Below, in pieces: positions 45,568 through 57,149 of a stretch of DNA of 64,000 bases; positions within the stretch are counted from its first letter, which is position 1, and every line of letters begins with the position of its first letter. The notes under the pieces were generated by a model. That model was not told the DNA's origin and ran no database searches. It worked only from the letters and a program-made list of their open reading frames with translations. Where the stretch lies: the NCBI GenBank assembly GCA_019096195.1, contig JAGTXK010000229.1, positions 655,178-719,177 of the forward strand, given 5' to 3'. The position numbers and the translations under genes are program-made. This DNA comes from Boletus sp. NGJ. Lineage: Eukaryota; Basidiomycota; Agaricomycetes; Boletales; Boletaceae.

Positions 45568-47323
45568 ATGAGTGGGTGTAAGTTCACCTTTTCTCCTATG
45601 CGGTGTAGATTTGCTAACTACCTTTTTCTTACAGTCCAGTTTTTGAATCTCGTCTGATCTTTCCTTCCACTTCTGCCTGAAGTTTCTTCCCCAGACCGCA
45701 AGGTGTATGACCAACAGCGTTCAACAATTCTATATCTCATTTTCTGCCAGGTATCATTTAACCAAAAGCTACTATGGACCATGGTAATGCTCCTTATTTT
45801 CTTGGTCTGTTCCCAAGTCCTGCTCTATGAAATCATGTCCTCTGACTTGGCTGACCCTCTGTACTGGATGCGTCTCATTCTTGCTTCAAATTGCGGTATG
45901 CTCATGGAACTCGGTATCAGCCCAATTATCACAAGTGGAATGATCATGCAGCTCTTGGCTGGTGCAAACTTGGTTGAAGTTCACTCTAGCTTGAAGGAAG
46001 ATCATGCTCTTTTTGGTGGTGCACAGAAATGTGCGCCTTTCATCTTGGGTTACCGAACATTGAAAACATTTTTGCTAACCAAAATTTTAGTGTTCGCTCT
46101 TAGTATCTCTCTTGGTCATGCTGCTGTCTATGTCCTCACGGGTTTTTACAGGCAACCGAAGGATTTGGGTGCCAGTATTTGCTTGTTGCTCATCATTCAG
46201 CTTGTTGCCACAGCTCTCATTGTCATTTTGCTTGATGAGCTCCTCTAGAAGGGTTACGGTCTTGGCTCCGGTATCTCTCTTTTCATCGCTACCAACATTT
46301 GTGAAACCATCATCTGGAAGGCATTCTCCCCGATAACTGTCAACACCGGTCGTGGTCCAGAGTTCGAATGTGCAGTTGTTGCCCTCTTCCACCTCGTCTT
46401 CACCTAGAGCGACAAGGGTTGTGTGCTACGTGAGGCCTTCTGGTGGGACCGGCTCCCGAACATAATTAACTTGATTGCCACTGCTGTCATCTTTGCTCTT
46501 GTCATTTATTTGCAAGGCTTCCGCATCGAAATCCCTGTCAAGAGCAACCGCTTCTGTGGGCAACATGGCTCGTATCCTGTAAAACTCTTCTATACATCCA
46601 ACATGCCCATCATGCTCCTGTCTGTCCGTACTTCCAATGTTTTCATCATCTCTCAGATGCTTACTTCACGCTTCCCATTCAACTTTTTGGTCAAGTTCAA
46701 GGGGTGTGGGAGGTCAGTCGGTGATGCATTTGTGAAAGTTTATTAACCACTTGACCACATAGTCCGCAGATGACTCGCCACAGCTTTGTGCTGTCTTTGG
46801 TATCGCTTACTACATGTACCCCCCTCATACCATGAAAGAAGCCCTCCTTGATCCCATATATACTACTCTCCACATCGCCTTTGTTGTCTCTGCTTGTGCT
46901 CTCTTTTCCAAGACTTGGATTGAAATTTCAGGAAGTGGTCCTTGGGACATTGCAAAAAAAGCCCAAGGATCAACAGATGGTAAGCGCCTATATTTAAAGC
47001 TGTTCTTGTGTGGTGCTGACAGCATATGATTTACAGGCCATGGCTGGCCACCATGAAGGGTCGGAACTGAAGTGCGTGATTCCCACTGCTGCTGCCTTTG
47101 GAGGGGCCATTCTTGGGCTCATGTCTGTCTTTGCTGACTTGATGGGTGCGATTGGTAGTGGAACAGGTATTCTTATGGCAGTTACCATTATCTACAGCTG
47201 TGCGTGTCTTGTTCTTTCATTGTTCTGTTATGCACGACTGATGTCATTTGTCGTGCAGATTGGGAAATTGGTATTCGGGAGTCTGGTGGAACTGAGATGG
47301 CCATGCTGGGTGACTTATTGTAA
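45568..47323 (+). pseudogene. SEC61A: SEC61 alpha (protein translocation channel), decayed copy
   Basis: Exon 1 (45568-45577, ATG plus 7 nt) splices to a segment encoding FQFLNLV, then a stop, then [15 protein letters not shown]. The rest follows Sec61 alpha from the plug to the C-terminus: [34 protein letters not shown], stop, [33 protein letters not shown], stop, [76 protein letters not shown] and [18 protein letters not shown], ending LGDLL. The three stops stand where the family has Arg, Gln and Trp, each one C/T or G/A change away. Several conserved arginines read Cys, Trp or His. The functional gene must be elsewhere, because Sec61 is essential. Confidence 0.92.
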
Positions 47324-48540
47324 AAAAGTACACACATTTCCTCCACCCAACCTGCTTGGCAGTTTTTTTCTTTAATAAGCCAGGTAAGGTAGATGGAGGG
47401 GATGGAGAATAGCATAAAAGAGATCATGGTGGACTGCAGGTCATGCAATGTCTGTGGAACTAAGATGGCTGCACTGGGTGACTTATTACATTTTCAGGAG
47501 AACCATCAATGTCCTGGAACTGATTCGAGATAACAGAGCTACCTACATGACGCAACACCTGAAAGTCATCAGCTAATCAATACCAAAGGGTTGAAGTGTC
47601 CAACTCACTGTAATACCTGGAAGCCATCTTACGTCCCTTGTGCATCAGTAATACGTCTGCACTACCTTGGCACTACCTTGGGTTAGCCTACCTCGACGAA
47701 ACACCTTCAAGACCAGACTGAAGGGCGGCATAAGCCCTGTAAGTGATACTTGGCTGGACATTCAAGTACACAATACAACTGTAGGGAAACAAGTCGAAGT
47801 GCGAGCTTAAGGATGAACATAGAGTATGCACCATGGAAAACATGGTCTGCAACTTGAATTAACAGAGGCATCAGAGCACAGGGAATGAAGTGACGCATGA
47901 GGGCAATATTGTATCTGTCGCCAGTCAGGTAAAGCTGCATCGTTAGACCGTCGAGTTTGGTGTTTCCTTGCTCAAAGTGAGTCTGCTAAAGTAGACCAAG
48001 TATGCTGAACGACGAGAAAACATACCGATGTTGCCTGTACAACAGTAATAATAAAAACAAAGCAGTGGTCTCAGCTTGGGATTCTAGCTAAACCTGTTCG
48101 ACCTACCTCGGTCCATGAAAGAAAGAAGATCCATCAAACTTAAAATTGACATCAACCGCAAATTGACCTTGTATCAAAGACAGCCTCATCCTTGTTCCCT
48201 TCAGAGCATATTTCAAGAGAATTGAATTCAGAAAGTAGACTGCCCATATTGTGGTTCAGATTAGAAATTCTTGGGCAGGCTTTCCTAAAGTTCAATTCAA
48301 GTTGCAAGCCCTGTGAGTGCAGCAAACAAGTATAGGTTGAATTTCAGACCTATGAGATGTGGTGGTTGTGTGGGAAATAGAAAGGTATGCAGAAATGGGA
48401 TGGCCACTGAGCTGGTCACTGAGTGAGCAAAGTCCAACAGACAAGCATGGCTGGACATCAGACCTGTGAGGTGTTTGCTTATGTGCAAAAACAAGGAACA
48501 GCAAAGGTGCTTGATGCAAGAGTGAGATGGCCACCAAACC
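47324..48540. other. spacer with a diverged copy of the SEC61 tail
   Basis: At about 47445-47488 a segment (GTGGAACTAAGATGGCTG, then GGGTGACTTATTA) repeats the end of the SEC61 relic at 47283-47320. The rest of the stretch, including frames at 47707-47940, shows no recognisable gene. Confidence 0.5.
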
Positions 48541-48549
48541 AGTCACTGA

Positions 48550-49570
48550 GTGAGGAAATGCAGGTAGGGATGAGAGTGAAGGGGCAAAGACAAGAGCAAG
48601 GGGGCAAGGGAGAGAACAAGGGCAAGAGGGCAAGGGCAGGCAAGGGGGCAAGGGGAAGGGGAAGAGAGCAAGCAAGGAGGAGAGGACAAGTGCGAAGGCA
48701 GGAGTGGATGGGGGGGCAAGCACAAGAGAGCAAGGAAGGAGAAGACAAGGGAGAGGATGAGGTGAAAGGGCAAGGGAGTGCCAGGGGGAAAGGACAAGGG
48801 CGAGGACAAGGACAAGGACAAAGCGAGAGGAAGAGGACAAGGTGAGAAGATGAGGCGAGAAGGCAAGGGAGTGCAAGGGGGCAAGGGCAAGGGCGAGTGA
48901 GCGGGCAAGGAAGGGGAAAAGAGCAAGGCATGAAAGCAAGGGTGAGGGTGAGAGGGCAAAGGCGAGGACGAGACGAGAGGGCAAGGGCAAGACGAGAGGA
49001 CAAGGGTGAAATGAGAGAGCAAGGGCCAGACGAGAGAGCAAGGGCAAGGGCAAGGGCCAAACGAGAGGGCAAGGGCCAGACAAGAGGGCAAGGGCCAGAC
49101 AAGAGGGAGAGGGCCAGACAAGAGGGAGAGGGCAAGATGAGAGGGAGAGGGCAAGACAAGAGGGAGAGGGCAAGGGAGAGGGCAAGGGAGAGGGCAAGGG
49201 CGAGACAAGAGGGCAAGGGTAAGGGCAAGGCAAGGGCAAGGCAAGAGGGCAAGGGCAAGGCAAGAGGATAAGGACAAGGACAAGGCTAGAGGATGAGGTG
49301 AGAAGGCAAGGGAGTGTGAGGGGAAGAGAGCAAGGCGTGAGAGCAAGGGAGAGGGAGAGGACAAGGACAAGGACAAGGCAAGAGGACAAGGACAAGGACA
49401 AGGCAAGAGGACAAGGGTGAGGACAAAGCAAGAGGATGAGAGCGAAAGCAGGGGTGGGCGAGGGCGAGAGAGCAAGGAAAAAGGTGAGGATGAGGGTGAG
49501 AGAGGGCGAGGGGACAAGGGTGAGGGCGAGAGAGCAGGCAAGGAAGGGGGAGAGGGCAAAGAAGCGAGAG
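48550..49570. repeat. 1-kb purine-rich minisatellite (GGGCAAGG / GAGAGGGCAAGG units)
   Basis: The plus strand is almost only G and A with some C: irregular tandem units such as GGGCAAGGGCAAGG and CAAGAGGGAGAGGGCAAGA. Several stretches have four or more GGG runs separated by 3-nt loops, which can form G-quadruplexes, and the long polypurine strand can form triplexes. Long Ser/Leu/Pro frames on the minus strand are by-products. Confidence 0.92.
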
Positions 49571-50517
49571 AGAGTGAAGATGATGAATCATGGCAACCGA
49601 GAAGCCACTGAAAAATACATGCAAATAGCAACGGATAAGGTTTCCCACAGCATCAACGTGTCAACCTCATGGCAGTCTGGTTGCTCTTCAGTGGGAAAGG
49701 GTGGTGTGGGCTGCGGTGTGGACTCCAACTGGACAAGAAAGTTAGTTGTGTAGCATACCGCCACCACCCCAAAGCCCTTTTGGGTGCACCCTTCCGCTAA
49801 GAAGCAGCAAACTTCCCAATTCCAGTGAGCAGTATTGCCCCCCAGATCCCACCATGATCTTTTCAGGCGTCGTTGCCTGTGCTACCGACGTGCATCTGTC
49901 TCACATCCTCTTGTTCGCCCTAGCCCCACATCCCATCCACTCTAGCTCCCTGTAGCCAACTCGGAGGTCCTCTCAGCACCACCACACTTGGTGGTCAGCG
50001 GCATATTGGTCTCACCCGCGATGTCACCCATCTCTTTGCCCTCTGTACTGGTAGTAACAAGGCACCCATCCCTCCCTCTCACTCACTGCACTCATATCTC
50101 AGCCTGCTATCCAATACAACACCATTCTCCACTTTGCACCCCAAACCCATGTGCACATCCTCACCCTGCATTGGTTTGATGATGCTGTCCATCTCGGATG
50201 TCATGTCCCAGAAATACTTTCCACTTGGCCAGATCCACCCATCTTGCATTCCGGTATGACCCTCAATCTTACATGATCCTCTCACCACAGAGGGCAAATG
50301 CACATGAAAGCCCACTGGAGGTAAAGACACAGGGACAGGAAATGGCACGAGCATCCTCAATAAAGGGAAACATGTCCACATCTGGGCTGGTCGTCGCATT
50401 CTCCTCTCCACCTCGCTTGAATTAGGAGACAGCTCATGAAGTGCAACCAAAGCAGGTATCCAGTGCACTGGTGGTGTCATTGTGTCCATCACCGAGAATG
50501 CAAACGTGAGAGTGATA
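49571..50517 (+). pseudogene. BRCT-domain protein relic
   Basis: Plus-strand pieces give TMIFSGVVACATDVHLSHI, then LGGQRHIGLTRDVTHLFALC, then THVHILTLHWFDDAVHLGCH followed by PEILSTWPDPPILHSG. The Gly-rich turn, the VTHLFA strand and the HWFDD Trp segment are those of a BRCT repeat, as in fungal DNA-damage scaffold proteins. Stops and frameshifts separate the pieces, so no product is possible. The exact protein is not identified. Confidence 0.6.
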
Positions 50518-51165
50518 AGTAGGTAATCCAAGCAAGATTTTAGAAAAAACGGATGGTAATTAAAATAACAATCTGACCATCATTCGCAAAACCAATTATA
50601 CCTGGATGTTAGGTTTGTCTCAGCTGTCTTGGTAGGGAACATATTGCCTTGGTTGTCTTGGTGTTAGGGTTAGGGTTTCACTGACTAATCGCAACATGAA
50701 GCATAATCAGAGCACAAATTTATGATGACTATGTGACCATCTGATCATCTGACCATCTGACTATCTGATCAAGTGTGACTATTTGATCAAATGTAACTAT
50801 CTGATTATCTGACCATGTGACAAAAAGGACAGAGAAGATTCCCACGACTAGAAAATCAAATTGAGACCAACAATTGGATAATCCAGGCAAGATTCTAGAC
50901 AAATCCAACGGTAATTAGAATGACAATCTGACCATAACTTGCAAAAGTAATGATACTCAGATGTTAGATTTGTCTCCACTGTCTCGGTAGGGAACATATT
51001 CCCTCAGTTGTCTGAGTGTTAGGCTTAGGGTTTCGCTGACTAATCGCATAATTGAGGGTAATCAGAGTACAATTTTATGAAAATTTGACCATAATTCATT
51101 AGCAAATTTACGAAAATCTGACCATATCTGACCTATCTGACCATCTGACAATCTGACCATCTTCG
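50518..51165. repeat. 200-bp direct repeat flanking TCTGACCA tandem motifs
   Basis: Segments at about 50518-50700 and 50876-51060 share most of their sequence (AATCCA-GCAAGATT, ATGTTAG-TTTGTCTC, TAGGGAACATATT, GTTTC-CTGACTAATCGCA). Between and after them lie repeated ATCTGACCATCTGA units. The first copy has a short telomere-like TTAGGGTTAGGG near 50670. Confidence 0.8.
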
Positions 51166-51480
51166 TCTATATATGGGAACATAGGCATGAGGCAGTGGAG
51201 ATCTGGGAATACGAGGCTATGCACAAGAGAGCATAGCCAAGAAGACAATGTCTGTGGATCAGAACAGAGAGAAAGTCAGTGCACACTGCCTTGCACAGCC
51301 TTGATGGCAATGTGCAGGATTGTCCTAGGTAAGTCCCTTCTAAAACGGGTGGTCTTCCTGTGCCCCAGTGGTGACAGTGTTTGGGTCCCATGAGTCGAAT
51401 ATGAGGTTGTCCCAGAGGGTTGGGGAGAGATGAGGGGGCTCTAGGGAAAAAGCGTAGCTCTCGTTGTTACTTGTAACACC
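51166..51480. repeat. dispersed repeat, copy 1 (possible solo LTR)
   Basis: This about 310-bp segment has a diverged relative in the same orientation at 60965-61275: CATAGGCA-GAGGCAGTG, AGAGAGCATAGCCAAG, GTCTGTGGATCA, GGGAAAAAG-GT, ACTTGTAA. It has no coding content. Confidence 0.6.
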
Positions 51481-51499
51481 TTCTGAAATACTTTTTCAC

Positions 51500-51529
51500 A
51501 GGTTTTTTTTTTTTTTTTTTTTTTTTTTC
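51500..51529. repeat. poly-T tract
   Basis: A run of close to 30 T residues directly before a minisatellite. It could be the tail of a retroposed minus-strand sequence. Confidence 0.85.
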
Positions 51530-51589
51530 AATTTCCCCAACATTCTGGTCATTTGTTCTTGTTTGCATATTATATTTGGTTGGTAAATC

Positions 51590-52265
51590 TTGTCGTCATA
51601 GGTAGCATAGGGTGGTGTGGAAGTATATAGTGTAGATGGTATGTAGTGTAGGTAGGCTAGTGTAGGTGTGTTGTAGTATAGTGTAGGTAAGGCTAGTATA
51701 GTGGCGTAGTTGGGTAATTGTAGCATAGGGTGGTGTGGAAGTATGTAGTGTAGGTGGTATGTAGTGTAGTTGGTAGATAGTTCTGTCTGTAGGTAAGCAT
51801 AGATTGTGTAGAGTATAGGTAGACAAGTGTAGGTAGTGTAGGATAGTGTAAGTGTAGTATGGTGTAGAGAGTAGCATTGTAGTGCAGTTGGTAGTAGTTG
51901 TGGTGTAGGTAAGGTATGTAGTGTAGTATAGTTGGGTAGTTGTAATGTAGGATAGGTGTGTTGTAGTGTAGTGTAGGTAAGGCTAGTGTAGTGGCATAGT
52001 CAGATAGTTTTAGCATGGTGTGGAAGTATGTGGTGTAGGTAAGCATAGATTGTATAGAGTATAGGTAGGATAGAGAGTAGCATTGTAGTAGGTAGTTGTG
52101 GGAGTATAGGTAGGCTAGTGTAGGTAGTGTAGGATAGTGTAAGTGTAATGTAGTGTAGAGAGTAGCATTGTAGTGCAGTTGGTATAGTAGTTGTGGTATA
52201 GGTAAGCATAGATTTTTTGCTGTAGTGTAGTGTTAGTGTAGTGTAGGTATGTATGCATGTATTGT
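51590..52265. repeat. minisatellite of TAGTGTAGG-type units
   Basis: About 680 bp of irregular G/T/A units (GTGTAGGTA, TAGTGTAGT, GGTATGTAG). The Tyr/Leu/Thr-rich frames on the minus strand are translations of the repeat. Confidence 0.92.
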
Positions 52266-52376
52266 ATGCAGGTTGGATGTGCCAGAGGAGGGTGCACCAT
52301 TGTGTAAGGCAAGGTGAGTCTTTGAACTCATATCTCACACTTCAAATTCTGTGACACCTCCATTTTTGTCCAGGCT

Positions 52377-53352
52377 TACTTACTACCCGAACAACCAACT
52401 TGTGACTGCATTCATGCCTCACGAGATTCACAAAGCACTGATCACCTATCTTACCCAACAACTCTCATCAGTAATTCAAGGCATACCATTTGGAAAAAAA
52501 AATGGTGCACTGAGGATTTAAATGCTCTCAAACACCCAGATATTCGGTGATATGATTGATGCTACTCCAGATCTCCTCATGTGCATGGAATATACACCCA
52601 CCATTCCCCATTTGGTCACTTCTCACCTTTGCTTCATTCTTGAGTGCACATTCACGCAGAGTGATAAGGATGTCATGCAGAAACTCCATGCATATGTTGT
52701 GGACTTCCCTGATGTTGTCACAGTGTCAAAGATTGTTATCAAAGAGACTCCATATGCTGCTCCCACCAACCACTCCAGCATAGCACAGGAATACCAGGAT
52801 CCCTCAATCTGCTTGATTACTGTCAAAGATTGAATGTCCTGTATGAGGAAATGCACTGCAATGGGTCCAGTAATCCATCATGGGTTCATGTTCATCAATA
52901 TTGCTGTGATTGACATGTATATTTGGGTTTGCACCACCAAGGACCCCATTGATATGGCAGAGTTCAATAGTAGTTTACAGGCATTTGCGCATAGTGTAAG
53001 TATTTCATCCATGTAACTACAATACGATTAACGAACTTCTTTCCAGATGCTATATCCATCTCTCAACATGGAAAATGTTGATGAGAAGATGGAGTTAGCA
53101 TTGAGGCAGATCCAAGATCTAGATGTCTCCTACATTGATGCTGCCTGCAATTACATTGCCCCCCTGGTTGCCACCTCCAACGCCAGTCACAGCCCTGCAC
53201 CTGAGCCAGAAGCCACTTACAGCCATGTCACCACCACCCCTGCTACCTCTGATTCCACATTAGAGTCTGAAGCCGAGTCTGAAACATCTTTAGACTACCA
53301 CATCTACAGTAAGTCTGAGTTTCTTCAAGCAATGCAGCAATATAATGTTTAA
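52377..53352 (+). pseudogene. unknown protein relic, possible PD-(D/E)xK-like segment
   Basis: Plus-strand frames at 52377-52521, 52522-52833, 52834-53016 and 53047-53352 follow each other, broken by stops, and probably come from one gene. One intron-like gap remains (about 52999-53046). The segment TPDLLMCMEYT followed by LCFILECTFTQSDKDVMQKL has the D, E-x-T and later K/Q pattern of a PD-(D/E)xK nuclease-like fold. That is only a hint. The last piece is acidic and Ser/Thr-rich. No family name can be given. Confidence 0.4.
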
Positions 53353-55239
53353 AAAAAATTAAATTAGTGGATGAACAAGTAGTTGGAATTCAGGCATGGT
53401 TGCCACCAAAACCTTTGTTTGACTGGAAGGAGCTAGTTTCAACTGCAACCCTTAGTGTCTGACACACTGGATTCAGCTGCTATAGCAAGTGGTGCCAAGG
53501 GTTGTTGAAGTGGCCAAGGGCCCCCACATCTCAAGATGAGCATGGCAATAAGGACTCATCCAAGCGTCATTGTTGATGATGGAATTGTAGCATAATGTTC
53601 CTTGTTGCCCACACTCTGCCTTTGTAAATTCATTCATCATTACACACATCTCCTGTTCAAAATGACAATGCTTTCATATACACATGCCAGTAGTCTGTGG
53701 ATAAGATGTATGCAGCCACATATTGACGTCCAATATGAATATTGCAAATGCCACTTGCGGTCAAGGAAGCTACCGGTGACATACTGCTGACCCACACCAT
53801 ATCTGTGATTCTTTTTTACATGGTCAACAGCAGTGTGATTGACTGGATGCAGACAGCTAGATAACCCCACTTGCATTCATTGGATAACCCTCTTGAGGAC
53901 TTGTGATGGAATAGCTGACATGATAAGATGACAGATTCTGAGTGCCTCCTTGTGGAGAGGGTGTTGTCTGATGGTGATGCCTGCTCCCCTGATAGATGCT
54001 GTAAGTGATAGCCAAGCGTAAAGTCAGGGAAACCATACTTTGAGTGGAAAGGTCAAGAAAAGTATCATGATGAGATTGATCCCTCACAATACTTAGATGA
54101 GTATGGTGCATATGGATGAGATGCCACAAGAAATGAGCATGATAGGTTGTAAACGACACCATGGGAGAAAAATGGGAAGCTTCATTGTAGGTATCAGCTG
54201 TCCTTATTATGGTTGTGTGAATTTTGCAAGCTGCACCCTCAGGCAACTTGGATTGCAAGCCTGGATTTGTGTTTGAGCTCCGCAATAACTGACCAAAGAT
54301 GAATGATAGTTTTAGTTTTGCTAAGCTTGAAGTATCATACCTTCAAAAGGAAGATTGCAGAGTAGGCAGTCATCACTGTTGTGGTTTCTTGGCCATATCT
54401 CTGGGGAGAAGGAAGGGTATAATAGGTAAATGTGGGAGAGTATTCATATGCACCAGCATACTGAGATCCTGGAAATCCTTCCAGGCGATTTGAAGAATGC
54501 TGAGTGCATTCTCATTGCATGCTGATGGTACGTATAGGCGACTATTTGTCCAGTTTTCCTACAATGTCGTCATGACCAGACAAGAATAACACCAAGAAGA
54601 GGCTGGAACATAAGCAGAAACAGCTGAGAAATGAGAAATGAAATGGTCCTTCATTTGTTGCCAAAAGTATGAACAAAAATAACCTAGCAGAATGTTGTCA
54701 CTCACCTCTCTGCATCTCATGCTCCCATTTTGTTGTCCACTGCGATAACTTCGCATTTGCATTTTTAAATACCATGTCAATATTGATCTGACCACTATAT
54801 ATATATGTACTCATTTGGGAGTTAAAAACTAAAAGTCCAAACCATAATCTGGGCTAAAATAGATCCTGGATATGTTGATATAATCTATAGTAAGGTCCTC
54901 AAAAAGAAATGAAGAGATTTGGTGATCGGTAAAAATTTCTATAGAAAATGCAAGCCAAGGGTGGAGAGGGATTTGTTTATGGAATAGTGGTGTGAATAAA
55001 TTCCAGATGGTGTTGGGGGTGTTCCAAATGGATTCCCAGACCATGAATACACCTATCCACCACCTCATATCTCTTCCAGAGGTCCTGGCTGAATTGATCC
55101 AATCTATAGAGATAGAAGGGGGAGGAGAGTGCAAAGCATGTCAGAAAAATTACAGGAAGATCCATGTGCTATCTTAGCATGTTCTATGGGGGTATGGGAG
55201 GTAGGGGATATCATTTACATGCCGCTGGTGCATGTCCCT
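53353..55239. other. no gene identified
   Basis: CpG-poor DNA with short frames only (for example 53857-54285 minus and 54299-54493 plus). Nothing is recognisable. Confidence 0.45.
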
Positions 55240-56735
55240 GAATTGATATAGCTTAGTAGGAGGAGAGGGGGGGGGAAGTTGGTAAGTGCTTAATATAAAT
55301 CAGCCAGTACTCTGGAAATGGATAGAACATGTTGTAGGATTGTCTGCTAAGTAGGGGAAACCTTTTCCAGGCACCCTGTACCAGTGTGTGAATTGATATT
55401 TGCAAGTTAAGGAGGGAGGGGGGGACAATTGGCCAGTGATCAAAACAATTAGCCAGCACTCTGGAAATAGATGGGGCATGTTCCCAACATGCTTGCAGGG
55501 TGTGGTGTACTGTTCTTGGATATCCCAGACCAGTGTGTGAATTGATATTTTCAGATAGAGGGAAGAGGAGGGGGAGTTAGAAGATGTATCATAACAATTA
55601 GCCAGTGCTCTGGACATGGATAGAACATGTTGCAAAGAGCTTTAATAAGCAGGAAGAACCATTGATTAACATCCCAGACCAGTATGTGAATTGATATTTC
55701 CAGATAGAGAGGAAGGAGGGAAGGAGTTGGAAGATATGTCATAACAATTAGCCAGTGCTTCAAGATTGGTCGGACCATGTATTGGCCATATATACCAAGC
55801 AGGGAGAATATATATTAGACATCCTAGGCCATTGTGTGAATTGATATTTCCAAGTAGAGGAGAAGGGGGGGACAATTGGCCAGTGATCACAACAATTAGC
55901 CAGCACTCTGGAAATGGATGGGGCATGTTCCCAACATGCTTGCAGGATGTGGTGTAGTGTTGTTGGATATCCCAGACCAGTGTGTAAATTAATATTTCCA
56001 GATAGAGGGAAAAGGAGGAGGAGTTAGAAGATGTGTCATAACAATTAGCCAGTGCTCTGGGAATGGATAGAACATGCTGTGAGATGCTTTAATAAGCAGG
56101 AAGAACATATATTAGACATCCCAGCCAGGTATATAAATTGATATTTTCAGATAGATGAAGGGAGAGGGGTTAGATGAAAAATATGTTGGAATAATTACCC
56201 AGTGCTTCAAGATTGGTTGGGCAATGTATTGGTCATATATAACAAGTAGGGAGAACCTGTGTTAGACATCTCAGGCTGGTGTGTGAATTGATAATTCCAG
56301 GTAAAGGGAGACAGGAGGATAGTTGGCCAGTGATGATAACAATTAGCCAGCACTCTGGAAATGGATGGGTCATACTTCACACATGGTCACATAGTGTGCT
56401 GCACTGTTCTTGGGTATTCCAGACTGGTGCATGAATTGATAATAATGAATGGTGGGGGAAAGAAAGTTAGTTGGAAAGTACATAATAAATATTAGCCAGT
56501 GCTTTAAGAATGATTCAAAGATGTTCTGAGTATATATATCAAGCAGGGTCAATCTGATTTTGACACCCTAACCCAGTGTGTGAATTGATATATTCAGATG
56601 AAGGCAGAGATGGGGGGGATTGGAAGGTATGCCAGAACAATTTAGCCTGTACTTCAGAATTGGTCGGGCCATGTATTAAACATGTATAATAAGTAGGGAG
56701 GACCATTTCTAGGCACTTTGGACACATATATGAAC
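55240..56735. repeat. 149-bp satellite, ten monomers in A-B-C order
   Basis: The landmark GAATTGATA (or a one- or two-base variant) starts at 55240, 55390, 55539, 55688, 55838, 55986, 56135, 56285, 56433 and 56582. The spacings are 150, 149, 149, 150, 148, 149, 150, 148 and 149. Every monomer also has an AATTAGCCAGTGCT-like box. The second halves fall into three types: A (GGTCGG-CCATGTATTGGCC), B (GATGGGGCATGTTCCCAAC) and C (GATAGAACATGTTGCAAAG). They follow the order A B C A B C A B C A, though the ninth unit is an atypical C. The array therefore has a 447-bp higher-order period. Confidence 0.9.
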
Positions 56736-57149
56736 AATCAAACATTGCTGTCAACAGCACTCTGTACCACTGTATACAAGCCTAGATATAGCAGTGGTTA
56801 GTCAGTGATTGAAAACAAAGTAGAAAGAGTGTGAGATATTGGGAAAGCACAAATACTCTAAGCCATGTCATGTCACAAGTTTGTTCAAACACACCATTCA
56901 GTTTATGGTTCCAGGGCATCTTTGAGAACATAGAAACAAACAGTAAGTCTTCTCACTCCATTCCGGACCCCATCTGGGTTGTACATCTACACCTTCGGAA
57001 CCAGAATACTCTGGAACAAATTGGACAGCTATGCAACTCAAATATAAAGAGTATAGGACAAATGAATGAATATCCTACATTCAATATTACTACCAATGTG
57101 ACTCTGTACCACTGTATGCAAGCAATAGAGCAGTGGTGTATTGACAATC
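56736..57149 (+). other. unassigned plus-strand frame
   Basis: A 118-codon frame at 56831-57187 (contains IPDPIWVVHLHLRNQNTLEQ) overlaps the end of the minus-strand relic. It may be an old fragment; no family is recognised. Confidence 0.25.

Noticed and set aside
48292-49648. Long minus-strand reading frames (up to 379 codons) rich in Leu, Ser, Pro and Cys
   Set aside because: They are translations of the purine-rich minisatellite in several frames, with no domain or start context.
51496-52338. Tyr/Thr/Leu-rich minus-strand frames
   Set aside because: They are by-products of the TAGTGTAGG minisatellite and the adjacent poly-T tract.
55240-56760. Possible CRISPR-like array (regular repeats)
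   Set aside because: The whole 149-bp unit is repeated with no unique spacers, in a eukaryotic genome. It is a satellite, not a CRISPR.
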